From Paraburkholderia bannensis (GTDB lineage: Bacteria > Pseudomonadota > Gammaproteobacteria > Burkholderiales > Burkholderiaceae), in assembly GCF_014200455.1 (NCBI RefSeq), contig NZ_JACHBW010000014.1, positions 62,001 to 126,000 of the forward strand: a stretch of 64,000 nucleotides of DNA, given 5' to 3'. Positions 16,828-24,837 of the stretch are shown here, one piece after another. Under the pieces are notes generated by a model, which saw only the letters and a program-made list of their open reading frames with translations, was not told where the DNA came from and searched no databases. Every line of letters starts with the position of its first letter. Position 1 is the stretch's first letter. The position numbers were made by a program, and so were the translations under genes.

Positions 16828-17292
16828 CTAGAAGCGGTCACCGAAATCGAACACATCGTCATGCTGGAAACCATCGTAATGCTGGATTTCCCACCAGTTA
16901 TGATCAAGATCCTCGATGTAAAACGAGTAGACACCGTGCTGCAAAACCACGTCTGTCACCTGGCGTATCCCATAGTCACTTTGCTGGCTTTTAGCGGCAT
17001 CGTGGGCAGCGTCTACTTCTTCGCGACTCGAAACGTCGATGCCCCAGTGGTTCAACAGGTTCGTCGGATGGAGGTCATCGCCGACCTCAACACAAAAAAT
17101 ATGGAATTTGTTGTGCCCAAACCGAATGGCCATTGCCGGCATCGCATGGCGAACGCACTCAAGCCCGAGGAACTCTTCGTAAAAACGGCGCGACTCATTG
17201 AGATTGCGGCACTCCAAGGTGCCATGCCCAAGCGCGTACGGTTTGACAATCGACGGCTTTGTTGCATCGGTGTGTGACGTTTCGGTGTTCAT
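16828..17292 (-). CDS. VOC-superfamily protein, possible extradiol-dioxygenase-like enzyme
   Basis: 154 aa. Motifs are LGHGTLECRNLNESRRFYEE (His of the first metal site), FHIFCVEVGDD, HWGIDVSSREEVDAAHDAA and a C-terminal YSFYIEDLDHNWWEIQHYDG, with the metal Glu in WWEIQ. This is the pattern of single-domain glyoxalase-like or type I extradiol-like proteins. The ATG at 17292 is preferred over one at 17307, since AGGAG lies 8 bases before it and 12 bp after the reductase stop. It is between the ferredoxin reductase and FAH genes, so a ring-opening or isomerising step before FAH action is plausible. Confidence 0.8.
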   Translation of the reverse strand: MNTETSHTDATKPSIVKPYALGHGTLECRNLNESRRFYEEFLGLECVRHAMPAMAIRFGHNKFHIFCVEVGDDLHPTNLLNHWGIDVSSREEVDAAHDAAKSQQSDYGIRQVTDVVLQHGVYSFYIEDLDHNWWEIQHYDGFQHDDVFDFGDRF

Positions 17293-17303
17293 GATGTCTC
17301 CTC

Positions 17304-18356
17304 TCACTCTGCTAATGCTGTTGTATGGCCCGACTTTTCAACTGCGGTCAGGAAAGAATCCGCAAAGAACTCGTCAGGAGGCAAGCCGCGATGCGCAGTG
17401 AAATCAGCGCGCGCCGCATCCACCATCGCAGGCGCACCGCACGCATAGACTTGATGACCGGAGAGATCAGCAAAGTCCTCCATGACAATTTGATGGACAA
17501 AGCCGAGCCTGCCGGACCAGCCGCATTCGGGGGTCGCATGCGACAAGACGGGAACGAAACGGATATGGCTGTGCTCAAGCTCCCAGCGCTGAGCGACCTC
17601 GTAGGCGTATATGTCTGCCCGTTTTCGCCCCCCCCAATAAATATGAATCGGGCGTTTGATATTGCGCTTGATCGATTGCTCTACGATTGCCTTGATCGGT
17701 GCGAAACCCGTGCCGCTGGCCAACAAGACCATCGGCTTATCGGAGTCTTCGCGCAGGAAGAATGTTCCGAACGGCCCTTCAAAGCGGAACAGGTCGCGTT
17801 CTTTGGCGGTCGAAAACAAGTGGTCCGTGAAAAGCCCGCCGGGGATGTGGCGGATATGGAGCTGGATGAACGGCAAACCTTCTTCGTCCGGAGCACCAGC
17901 GAGAGAATAGCAGCGGCGCTCGCCGTTGGCGGTAATCATCTCCACGTACTGTCCCGCCATATAACGCATATTTTCGTTAGGCGGCATACGCAGCGTCAGC
18001 ACTGCAACATCCGGCGCTGGACGCTCCAACTTTACGAGTCTGCAGGGATATATCTTCGGCTCGATCGCTGCGAGGCCTTCGAGTTCGCTGACCTCTACGA
18101 CAAGGTCTGTCAGCGGTTTGGCGCAACACAGAAGCGCATATCCTTCCGCTCTGGCCGACTCGCTCAGATAGGTTGCAAGGACACTGCCGTGGTCTACGCT
18201 TCCTTCGATCACCTTGCCTTTGCACGTGTTGCAAACCCCGGTCCTGCAGCTGTACGGCAGTGAATTGCCAGCCGCCAGCCCGGCCGCAAGGATGGTCTTC
18301 CCCTCACCGACTACAAAGGCATGCCCGCTAGGTTTTAATACAACGTTGAACGACAT
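17304..18356 (-). CDS. Ferredoxin-type oxygenase reductase ([2Fe-2S]-FAD-NADH)
   Basis: 350 aa, one-chain electron-transfer component. The N-terminal plant-type [2Fe-2S] domain has cysteines C37, C42, C45 (SCRTGVCNTC) and C77 or C78. An FAD domain follows (RCYSLAGAPDE, the RxYS motif), then an NAD-binding domain (VLLASGTGFAPIKAI; YACGAPAMVDAARADF). The domain order is that of GcoB, BenC and phenol-hydroxylase reductase. GGAG sits just before the ATG at 18356, and an in-frame start at 18407 lacks such a site. It begins the reductase-VOC-FAH operon under two palindromic boxes. No terminal oxygenase (P450, Rieske alpha or di-iron subunit) is encoded in the window. Confidence 0.92.
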   Translation of the reverse strand: MSFNVVLKPSGHAFVVGEGKTILAAGLAAGNSLPYSCRTGVCNTCKGKVIEGSVDHGSVLATYLSESARAEGYALLCCAKPLTDLVVEVSELEGLAAIEPKIYPCRLVKLERPAPDVAVLTLRMPPNENMRYMAGQYVEMITANGERRCYSLAGAPDEEGLPFIQLHIRHIPGGLFTDHLFSTAKERDLFRFEGPFGTFFLREDSDKPMVLLASGTGFAPIKAIVEQSIKRNIKRPIHIYWGGRKRADIYAYEVAQRWELEHSHIRFVPVLSHATPECGWSGRLGFVHQIVMEDFADLSGHQVYACGAPAMVDAARADFTAHRGLPPDEFFADSFLTAVEKSGHTTALAE

Positions 18357-18375
18357 CTCCGGCTCCACAATTAAC

Positions 18376-18387
18376 TTGTATTTACAA
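18376..18387. promoter_or_regulatory. Palindromic operator box, copy 2
   Basis: TTGTATTTACAA, a perfect palindrome of 5-bp arms around TT. It lies 20 bp upstream of the ferredoxin-reductase start, placed to block transcription of the reductase-VOC-FAH operon. Copy 3 lies 26 bp away centre to centre. Confidence 0.7.
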
Positions 18388-18401
18388 ACGTACGGATACA
18401 T

Positions 18402-18413
18402 TTGCATTTACAA
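18402..18413. promoter_or_regulatory. Palindromic operator box, copy 3
   Basis: TTGCATTTACAA, one mismatch from perfect symmetry. With copy 2 it forms a pair 26 bp apart, about two and a half helical turns, upstream of the reductase gene. Confidence 0.65.
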
Positions 18414-18462
18414 GTATTGTAGCTGGAAACTTTCCCCTTTCAACGCCACACAGTGTAAACAC

Positions 18463-18687
18463 CTAGTCCTCAGCCAGAGGCTTCGCATGGACGGCGATGA
18501 CGGAAATATTTTGATCGGCCTGCGTAAGTAATCGCTTAAGAAGGACGACATCTTATGTAAACATATGTTCTGGCGCGATCCGCTCATCAAGCTCGGCAGA
18601 CGGAACCACCTTCCATGCTAACTCCCGCCCCTGATCCGTAAGCGTCACTGAAACCGCACGAGCATCGTCCTCCGCAAAACTTTTCAT
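18463..18687 (-). pseudogene. Dead MarR-family regulator (C-terminal half, internal stop)
   Basis: A 75-codon frame on the minus strand contains AVSVTLTDQGRELAWKVVPS, which is the wing and dimerisation-helix entry of a MarR protein, then LDERI, an in-frame TAA (18555-18553), and in the same frame DVVLLKRLLTQADQNISV. The last part matches the final MarR helix; compare LKLLKRTLVDVYERL in the intact MarR at 19957-20427. The N-terminal half with helix 1 and most of the DNA-binding domain is gone. It lies in the reductase/porin intergenic region between operator boxes, so it is probably the former local repressor. Confidence 0.75.
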
Positions 18688-18771
18688 CGATTGTCTCCCG
18701 TCCTTAGGGTTTTTCACTAGCCGAGTCTAACAATTTGTGCTTGCAGTGCCGGCAGGCATATGTTGCAATTT

Positions 18772-18802
18772 ATTTGCGTTTGCAAGTGTTCCAAACGCAA
18801 AT
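18772..18802. repeat. 11-bp inverted repeat upstream of the porin gene
   Basis: Arms ATTTGCGTTTG (18772-18782) and CAAACGCAAAT (18792-18802) are perfect inverted repeats around a 9-nt spacer. The left arm overlaps operator copy 4. It lies 130 bp before the porin ATG. Possibly an extended or second-regulator binding site. Confidence 0.6.
18774..18785. promoter_or_regulatory. Palindromic operator box, copy 4
   Basis: TTGCGTTTGCAA, one mismatch from the perfect palindrome. It lies upstream of the porin gene (start 18932) and on the far side of the MarR relic from copies 2 and 3. Confidence 0.6.
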
Positions 18803-18931
18803 TCATCAGTACCCTGCAAAAGGATCATCGAGGTGAGCCACGGACCATGGAGGTCCAATGTCCAACTGGCAATCTCTACTCAAATTTATATAGCAGTCCT
18901 AATTTATATACACATTAAAAGGTATGCTGAA

Positions 18932-19921
18932 ATGATCACACTGGAACGGAGATACCAGTCATCGGGGGCAATCGGGAGGAAACTGATCAACTGCGGTGTG
19001 AAATACACGGCTGCGCTTGCCGCCGCACTGGCCGCGCTGGCACCTCTGGTTGCCAACGCAACCGAAGGGGGAGGGTCAATCTACCCTATCGGCGTGAACA
19101 CAATTCTCGCTGGCTTCATGCCATCTCCAGGCGATTACGCCTATCTATATGGCGCAAGGTACGATTCAAACCATACCCTCGATGGTTCGGGTAACGACAA
19201 GGCCGGGATCAACAACTTTGGAGCTCATGTCAATGCCCTGGCGTTTCGTTATGACCATGTCTGGGACGGTGTCACGTTTCTCGGCGCTAACCTGATGACA
19301 CGTATCGGAGTTCCGTTTGTCGACCTGCACCTTCACTTCGACGTGAAAACTCCCAAAGGGATTGTTCATAAAGATTCGTCGGATACCGGTCTATCCGATG
19401 CCGCCATTATCCCGCTCGCATTGGGCTGGCACAGCCCTCACCTGAACCAGATGGTTGGCATCGAATTTTTCCTGCCGACGGGGGACTACGACGTACATCG
19501 ACTGGCCAACGTTGGACGTCACTATTACAGCATTTCGCCCGAGTATTTCTTCACCTTGAAGCCCATCGACAAGGTGGAGATCAGTGCCAAGGTCATGTAT
19601 CTGTTCAACACCACGAACCACGAGACAAACTATAGCTCAGGCGACGAACTCATTATCGACTACAACCTCGGGTATCAGGTCACCCCAAAGCTGCAGGTCG
19701 GTGCGAACGGGTATTTTTACAAGCAGACCACCAACGACGTGCAGAACGGAGCAATCGTGAATGGCGGCAACGAGGGGCGCGTTCTGTCTGCGGGTCCATT
19801 CATCAAGTACCAACCCACCAGGAGCCTGGCGCTAGTCTTTAAATGGCAGCACGAGATGCTGGTGGAGAACCGCACCCGGGGTGACCGGTTCTGGTTGCAG
19901 GTTGCTTATAAATTCAGGTAG
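18932..19921 (+). CDS. Outer-membrane porin of the SphA/phenol-degradation (MetA-pathway) family
   Basis: 329 aa from the ATG at 18932 (MITLERRYQSS). A long basic N-region and hydrophobic stretch (AALAAALAALAPLVANA) form a signal peptide cleaved near residue 45. The mature protein is a run of alternating amphipathic strands typical of an outer-membrane barrel: YPIGVNTILAGFMPSPGDY, GVTFLGANLMTRIGVPFVD, VGIEFFLPTGDYD. It ends in an aromatic-terminated strand, WLQVAYKFR. The family is found next to aromatic degradation genes and is thought to admit hydrophobic substrates. The frame is open to 18737, but the extra N-terminus is not signal-like. It carries its own operator box and inverted repeat and is convergent with the MarR gene. 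Confidence 0.85.
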   Translation: MITLERRYQSSGAIGRKLINCGVKYTAALAAALAALAPLVANATEGGGSIYPIGVNTILAGFMPSPGDYAYLYGARYDSNHTLDGSGNDKAGINNFGAHVNALAFRYDHVWDGVTFLGANLMTRIGVPFVDLHLHFDVKTPKGIVHKDSSDTGLSDAAIIPLALGWHSPHLNQMVGIEFFLPTGDYDVHRLANVGRHYYSISPEYFFTLKPIDKVEISAKVMYLFNTTNHETNYSSGDELIIDYNLGYQVTPKLQVGANGYFYKQTTNDVQNGAIVNGGNEGRVLSAGPFIKYQPTRSLALVFKWQHEMLVENRTRGDRFWLQVAYKFR

Positions 19922-19956
19922 CGCGATCTGTCGGGGGCCTTCCTGTCCCGGTCCGG

Positions 19957-20427
19957 CTACTTAACCAGTTCCGGACTGGCAATTTCCTGCTCGATTGTGT
20001 CCAGACGCTCGTAGACATCGACGAGAGTGCGTTTTAGAAGCTTGAGGTTGGCGGCCGACAGTTCGCTCACTGCGACTGTTTCAAAGTGCTGCGCAATGGG
20101 CATCAGCTCTTCGACCAGTTTGTGACCGCGCGCCGTCAGGTTGATTGCAACCGTTCTCGCGTTGTTTTCAAGGCGACTGCGAGAAACGAGGTCAAGCTTT
20201 TCCATGCTTCCTATCAGCCTCGATAACGTCGACAGCTCGACCGTAGTCATCGCGGCAAGGTCGTTCAGGCGCTGATCCGGCGTCTCCCACAAGGCCGCCA
20301 TTACCCGATACATGGGAAGACTTACACCATACGGCGCTATGCGGCGCGAGAACAGCTCGCCCATGCGAACGCCGACGCGGTTAAGGATGTACGGAAAGGA
20401 ATCGGTCAATTTGTACACGAATCGCAT
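19957..20427 (-). CDS. graR: MarR-family repressor, probable regulator of the resorcylate regulon
   Basis: 156-aa winged-helix dimer. The DNA-binding core is at about residues 45-100: QRLNDLAAMTTVELSTLSRLIGSMEKL is the recognition helix region, and SRSRLENNARTVAINLTARG is the wing. N- and C-terminal dimerisation helices flank it. The gene diverges from the flavin-reductase gene. A perfect palindrome (20495-20506) lies between the two starts, and four more copies occur elsewhere in the island. In Rhizobium sp. MTP-10005 a MarR regulator, graR, similarly sits beside the gamma-resorcylate genes. The symbol is by analogy; the ligand is likely a pathway acid. Confidence 0.8.
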   Translation of the reverse strand: MRFVYKLTDSFPYILNRVGVRMGELFSRRIAPYGVSLPMYRVMAALWETPDQRLNDLAAMTTVELSTLSRLIGSMEKLDLVSRSRLENNARTVAINLTARGHKLVEELMPIAQHFETVAVSELSAANLKLLKRTLVDVYERLDTIEQEIASPELVK

Positions 20428-20494
20428 CCTTTGTAGTCATCGAACAATTCTATCAAAACAACTGTTCCCACTGCATTACTTTCATTGCCAACTC

Positions 20495-20506
20495 TTGCAT
20501 TTGCAA
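20495..20506. promoter_or_regulatory. Palindromic operator box, copy 5 (graR-graA intergenic)
   Basis: TTGCATTTGCAA, a perfect palindrome with 5-bp arms around TT. It lies 68 bp from the marR start and 54 bp from the flavin-reductase start, the classic position for a MarR autoregulatory operator controlling both divergent transcripts. Confidence 0.75.
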
Positions 20507-20559
20507 CTATAGTAAATCCAACAAGGCACCTTTCTCTGCCTCGCCAACAAGGAGACAAT

Positions 20560-21051
20560 ATGGATGCCCCATCCATTCAGCAACCAGAGGTCGGAACAAC
20601 ATTCCGCGCGGCCATGCGCCGGCTGGCTTCCACCGTGACCATCGTCACATCCGCCGATGGCGCTCGCCATCACGGCATGACAATGACGGCCGTGAGTTCG
20701 CTTTCAATGGATCCGCCGTCAATGATTGTCTGCGTGAATCAGTCGACGTTTCTCCACGACATCATGCTTTCGGCCCGGCGATTTTGCGTCAATGTGCTGC
20801 GGCACGACCATGCGGCAGTTTCGACCGCGTTTAGCGGGGCATCCTCCCCGGAAGAGCGGTTCCAGATTGGGGCATGGCTCCAGACCGAAGATGGCATCGA
20901 CTATCTCAGCGATGCCCAGGCGAACATTTTCTGCAAAAAAGTCGCCGCAGTTCCGTTCGGCACGCACACCGTTTTTATTGGAACAGCCGTTGACGTGGCG
21001 CTCAACGACGACGCAAAGCCGCTGCTTTATCGCAACGCCGCATATTGCTAG
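20560..21051 (+). CDS. graA: Flavin reductase component of resorcinol hydroxylase
   Basis: 163-aa member of the HpaC/short-chain flavin reductase family, which supplies reduced FAD or FMN to a separate oxygenase using NAD(P)H. Family motifs are FRAAMRRLASTVTIVTSADG, HHGMTMTAVSSLSMDPPSMIVCVN, FCVNVLRHDHAAVSTAFSG and a C-terminal GTHTVFIGTAVDVALND. The ATG at 20560 is chosen for AAGGAG 6 bases upstream; the frame is open to 20485. First gene of the catabolic operon, followed by its oxygenase partner. The order here is reductase then oxygenase. The symbol is by analogy with Rhizobium gra genes. Confidence 0.88.
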   Translation: MDAPSIQQPEVGTTFRAAMRRLASTVTIVTSADGARHHGMTMTAVSSLSMDPPSMIVCVNQSTFLHDIMLSARRFCVNVLRHDHAAVSTAFSGASSPEERFQIGAWLQTEDGIDYLSDAQANIFCKKVAAVPFGTHTVFIGTAVDVALNDDAKPLLYRNAAYC

Positions 21052-21113
21052 CCACCGTATTAACTGGCTTGGCACGACTGCGTGTGCCGGCCTTTTTCAA
21101 AATGAGGTCCATC

Positions 21114-22346
21114 ATGATTGTTGCGGAAAAAGAGCTTGAATTTGCCGCCTCTTCCACCACTGCAGGGGTAACGGTAAATCAGTTGCGGGAAAAGATCGCC
21201 GCGTTCGGCCCCACCCTTCTGGCCGGCGCCGCGCAGGTGGAAACCGCGCGCCGCGTGCCGATGGCAAGCATTGAGGCGCTGCGGGAGGCGGGCTACTTTG
21301 AAATCCTGAAGCCGCGCGCATTTGGCGGACAGGAATTCGACTTTTCGGCACTCGTGGACCTGAATATCGACCTGGCCAAATACTGTGCTTCCACTGCGTG
21401 GGTTGCGGGCCTTCTATCGGCCCATCAGTGGCTCGTTGCCAATTTCCCGGAGCAGGCTCAGAAAGACGTCTGGAGCGATCCCAACGCGCTGGTGTGTGGC
21501 TCCTACGCTCCGGTATGCGCCGCGCAGCCAGCGGACGGTGGGTACGTCTTAAGCGGCCGATGGAGCTTTGCAAGCGGCTGCGAATGTGCTCAGTGGGCGC
21601 TCTGCGCCGCCATCCTGCCGCCCGGCGAGGGCCGCGAAAAACCGGCGCCGGCGTTTCTGCTTGTCCCTGCCACAGACTATACGATTGACGACACGTGGCA
21701 CGTGGTCGGGCTGGCCGGCACGGGCAGCAAAACACTCGTCATCGACAACGTCTTTGTGCCGGCCCACCGCGCACTCATGTTCTCAGACACCGTAACTGGC
21801 AAGACCCCGGGCGCTCAACTGCACAACCATAACCCTGTCTATGCGATCCCGATGCTCAGCTCTGTCCCATCGTGCCTCGCCTCAGTTGCTGTGGGCGCCG
21901 CACATGGAGCACTAGAAGATTATCTGGCACGCACCAGCAACCGCGTGACGCGCGGCGCCGTGGCAGGTGGTCAAAACAAAATGGCCGAGTTTCCGACCAT
22001 CCAGTTGCGTGTTGCCGAAGCGGCCGCTTCATGTGACGCGGCAAAAAAAGTACTGCTCTCGGACCTGCGCGAGCGCGAGGAGACCGTCAAGAACGGACAG
22101 GAAATTTCGGTGGAAGAACGCATCACCAGCCGACGCGGTCAAGCCTTCTCCGTATCCCTTGCAATCCGCGCGACCGAAGCTCTCAACGCGTCAACGGGCG
22201 GCCAGGGCCTGGATCTGTCACATCCGGTGCAAAGAGCATGGCGTGATGCGAACGCCGTTGGGCGGCACATCAGCATGAATTGGGACACCGTTGGCACGAT
22301 GTACGGCCAGATGGCCTTGGGTCTCGAGCCAAAAGGTCAATACTGA
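21114..22346 (+). CDS. graD: Flavin-dependent monooxygenase component of resorcinol hydroxylase
   Basis: 410-aa acyl-CoA-dehydrogenase-fold (group D) monooxygenase, related to HsaA, DszC and HpaB-type oxygenases that use reduced flavin from a partner reductase. The N-terminal helical domain (VPMASIEALREAGYFEILKP, FGGQEFDFSALVDLNIDLAK) is followed by the beta domain (YVLSGRWSFASGCECAQWAL, GTGSKTLVIDNVFVPAHRAL) and the C-terminal four-helix bundle ending in LDLSHPVQRAWRDANAVGRH. GAGG is 6 bases before the ATG at 21114. The expected reaction is resorcinol to hydroxyquinol (benzene-1,2,4-triol), inferred from the adjacent decarboxylase and hydroxyquinol dioxygenase. Confidence 0.87.
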   Translation: MIVAEKELEFAASSTTAGVTVNQLREKIAAFGPTLLAGAAQVETARRVPMASIEALREAGYFEILKPRAFGGQEFDFSALVDLNIDLAKYCASTAWVAGLLSAHQWLVANFPEQAQKDVWSDPNALVCGSYAPVCAAQPADGGYVLSGRWSFASGCECAQWALCAAILPPGEGREKPAPAFLLVPATDYTIDDTWHVVGLAGTGSKTLVIDNVFVPAHRALMFSDTVTGKTPGAQLHNHNPVYAIPMLSSVPSCLASVAVGAAHGALEDYLARTSNRVTRGAVAGGQNKMAEFPTIQLRVAEAAASCDAAKKVLLSDLREREETVKNGQEISVEERITSRRGQAFSVSLAIRATEALNASTGGQGLDLSHPVQRAWRDANAVGRHISMNWDTVGTMYGQMALGLEPKGQY

Positions 22347-22364
22347 TAGTTATTGGAGATAGAA

Positions 22365-23357
22365 ATGGCAGTTAAAGTTGATAGAAAAATCGCACTCGAA
22401 GAGCACTTTGCCATCGAGGAGACAGTGTCCGACTCTGCCGGCTTCGTGCCGCCTTCATACTGGGTTGAACTCAAGAGCCGCTTGCTCGACGTTCAGCACC
22501 GTCGAATCGAGGAAATGGACAAGCACGGTCTGGATCTCATGATCTTGTCCCTGAATGCCCCGACGGTGCAGGCTATTCCTGATACCCAGGCGGCCTACGA
22601 CCTTGCACGTCGAGCCAACGACTTCCTCGCAGAACAGGTCACCAAACGGCCGGATCGCTTCAAGGGATTTGCCGCGCTGCCAATGCAATCGCCGGAACTT
22701 GCTGCCAGGGAACTGGAGCGATGCGTGAAGGAACTCGGTTTCGTTGGCGCTTTGGTTAATGGATTTTCGCAGGTCGGGGACGAAAAGACGACCGTCTACT
22801 ATGACCAGGCGCAGTTCCGCCCTTTCTGGGCAAAGGTCGAAGAGCTGAACGTGCCCTTCTATCTGCATCCCCGCAACCCGCTTCCTTCCCACGCGCCTAT
22901 TTACGAAGGACACCCGTGGCTGCTCGGACCGACATGGGCATTCGGGCAGGAGACGGCAGTTCACGCGCTTCGACTAATGGGCTCCGGCTTGTTCGACGAG
23001 CATCCCAAGCTCCAGATCATCCTCGGACACATGGGCGAAGGCTTACCATACAGCATGTGGCGAGTCGATAACCGAAATGCGTGGGTCAAGGCAGCGCCGA
23101 ACTACCCTGCGAAGAAGCCGATCGCCGAGTATTTCCGCGCAAATTTCTATCTGACGACCTCGGGGAATTTCCGCACCCAGACGCTAATTGACGCAATCCT
23201 TGAAATTGGGTCCGACCGCATTCTGTTTTCGACCGACTGGCCATTCGAAAACGTCGACCATGCGGCAGACTGGTTCGACTCGGCTTCAATCAGCGACAAC
23301 GACCGGCTGAAAATCGGCCGCACAAATGCCGCGCGGCTGTTCAAACTGGCTGAATGA
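22365..23357 (+). CDS. graF: Gamma-resorcylate (2,6-dihydroxybenzoate) decarboxylase
   Basis: Amidohydrolase-superfamily non-oxidative decarboxylase, 330 aa, converting 2,6-dihydroxybenzoate to resorcinol and CO2. The sequence follows the known Rhizobium enzymes closely through the N-terminus (KIALEEHFAIEET), FVGALVNGFSQ, FYLHPRNPLPS, LGHMGEGLPY and ILFSTDWPFEN. The metal-site residues E12, H14, H168 and D291 and the catalytic-region H222 are all present, each offset by 4 from the described enzyme's numbering. The start is the ATG at 22365 with GGAG 6 bases upstream; an in-frame TTG at 22353 precedes it. It is 18 bp after the oxygenase gene. Confidence 0.95.
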   Translation: MAVKVDRKIALEEHFAIEETVSDSAGFVPPSYWVELKSRLLDVQHRRIEEMDKHGLDLMILSLNAPTVQAIPDTQAAYDLARRANDFLAEQVTKRPDRFKGFAALPMQSPELAARELERCVKELGFVGALVNGFSQVGDEKTTVYYDQAQFRPFWAKVEELNVPFYLHPRNPLPSHAPIYEGHPWLLGPTWAFGQETAVHALRLMGSGLFDEHPKLQIILGHMGEGLPYSMWRVDNRNAWVKAAPNYPAKKPIAEYFRANFYLTTSGNFRTQTLIDAILEIGSDRILFSTDWPFENVDHAADWFDSASISDNDRLKIGRTNAARLFKLAE

Positions 23358-23451
23358 CCCAAATGCATTAGGCACTCGGTCGACAGGTCACAAACGGACA
23401 AGGAGTTAGCCCAAGCGGTAGCCCTTGTCCCGATAAATGGAGTGAGACACC

Positions 23452-24825
23452 ATGAACGCACAGGTTATCAACGTGCACGACGAACTGGCCGATGCCAGCG
23501 TCGGAAAAACTCATATCAGACTGGGAATCATCCTGGCGCTACTTACGCTGTTTGACGGCTACGACACGTTTAACCCTGCTTACGTGATCCACTACGTTCG
23601 CGGCCCTTGGGGACTTACGCTACAGCAAGCTGGCTTGCTGGTGTCCACCGGTCTCCTTGGCTTTCTTTGCGGAGCAACGCTGCACGGTTTCGTAGCCGAT
23701 CGTGTTGGCCGAAGGGTCACCCTGTTGGGCGGTCTTTCGATTGCCACAGTTTTCTCGCTAGCAACTGCTTTTTTTGCGCATTCCTTCGTCTCTTTCTGCG
23801 CGATTCGCGTTTGCACCGGCATTGGCCTCGGTGTGTTGCTGCCTCTGTCGACGACCTACATTAACGAGCTCGCACCGCGAAGGGTCGCAAATACATTCGC
23901 TCTGTGGGGCGTTGCACTCGGTTGGGCGATGGGCGGAGCTGCAGCGGGTGTGGTGGGCATATTCGTCACTCCGCTGACGGGATGGCAAGGCTTGTATTGG
24001 GTTGGCGCGTCATCGGTCGCCCTGATACCACTCATTTATTGGTACCTTCCCGAATCGCCCAAGTTTCTCGCATTGCGCAGTCGTGATGCGGAGTTGAAAG
24101 AGATTCTTTGCACTATCCGGCCAGAGCGAGAAGAGCTATATAAAAACGCGTCCATAGCGAGCGCGGGAGCGGCGACGCAAAGCTCCGTGTCCGCCCTTCT
24201 TGGTTCCCAGTACCGGCAACTCTCAATTGCTATCTGGACGGCGAGCTTTCTTTCCCTCTTTTGCGTATTTGGCTTATCCGGGTGGATACCAACGTTAATG
24301 CAAACACGTGGCGAGAGTTTCGCAGTCAGCTTTGGCTTCGGTGCACTGATGCAAGTGATGTCCTTTATCGGAGGCTTGTCCTGCGGTCACCTTGTCGACA
24401 GGTTCGGTCGACCACGCGCCTGGCTGTCCGCCTGGTGGTTTGGAGGTGCATTCTCCATTCTCGCGATGATATTTCTGAAAGGACACGCGGTAAATCTGAT
24501 AAGCACAGCCGCCGCCGGCTTCTGCATCATCGGCGCCCAGTTCGTCTTGAACAACTACACGGCTGCATCCTACGAGACCGGCGTGCGTGCTACAGGCGTC
24601 GGCATGGAGCTTGGAATCGGACGGCTCGGCGCGATTCTGGGGCCCTTCATCGGAGGCGCTTTGCAGCAGAGCTTCGGCGGCTCGAACGTGATGCTTCTCG
24701 CGATCGTCTTGTCAGCCGCTGGCGCGGCCACAGCTGTACTTTTCGCTACCAGAAAACAGAGCTCTCAGGCGTCAGAACAGAACAGACTATCGGCGGCAGC
24801 CGCCCCCGAGGCGATACAGGGATAA
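23452..24825 (+). CDS. MFS aromatic acid transporter (AAHS family), probable resorcylate permease
   Basis: 457 aa, 12 membrane segments. The AAHS signature LFDGYDTFNPAYV lies in the first segment, where the D-G-Y-D pair is needed for substrate transport in PcaK- and BenK-type proteins. Motif A, HGFVADRVGRR, lies between segments 2 and 3, and its repeat GHLVDRFGRP in the second half. A GGAGTGAG ribosome-binding site precedes the ATG. It lies between the decarboxylase and maleylacetate-reductase genes, where gra clusters also carry a transporter. Uptake of 2,6-dihydroxybenzoate is inferred from position. Confidence 0.9.
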   Translation: MNAQVINVHDELADASVGKTHIRLGIILALLTLFDGYDTFNPAYVIHYVRGPWGLTLQQAGLLVSTGLLGFLCGATLHGFVADRVGRRVTLLGGLSIATVFSLATAFFAHSFVSFCAIRVCTGIGLGVLLPLSTTYINELAPRRVANTFALWGVALGWAMGGAAAGVVGIFVTPLTGWQGLYWVGASSVALIPLIYWYLPESPKFLALRSRDAELKEILCTIRPEREELYKNASIASAGAATQSSVSALLGSQYRQLSIAIWTASFLSLFCVFGLSGWIPTLMQTRGESFAVSFGFGALMQVMSFIGGLSCGHLVDRFGRPRAWLSAWWFGGAFSILAMIFLKGHAVNLISTAAAGFCIIGAQFVLNNYTAASYETGVRATGVGMELGIGRLGAILGPFIGGALQQSFGGSNVMLLAIVLSAAGAATAVLFATRKQSSQASEQNRLSAAAAPEAIQG

Positions 24826-24837
24826 CAGGAAAGACGC

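Noticed and set aside
18553..18555. In-frame TAA in the MarR relic as a recoded stop
   Set aside because: The N-terminal DNA-binding half is also missing, so the gene is dead anyway.
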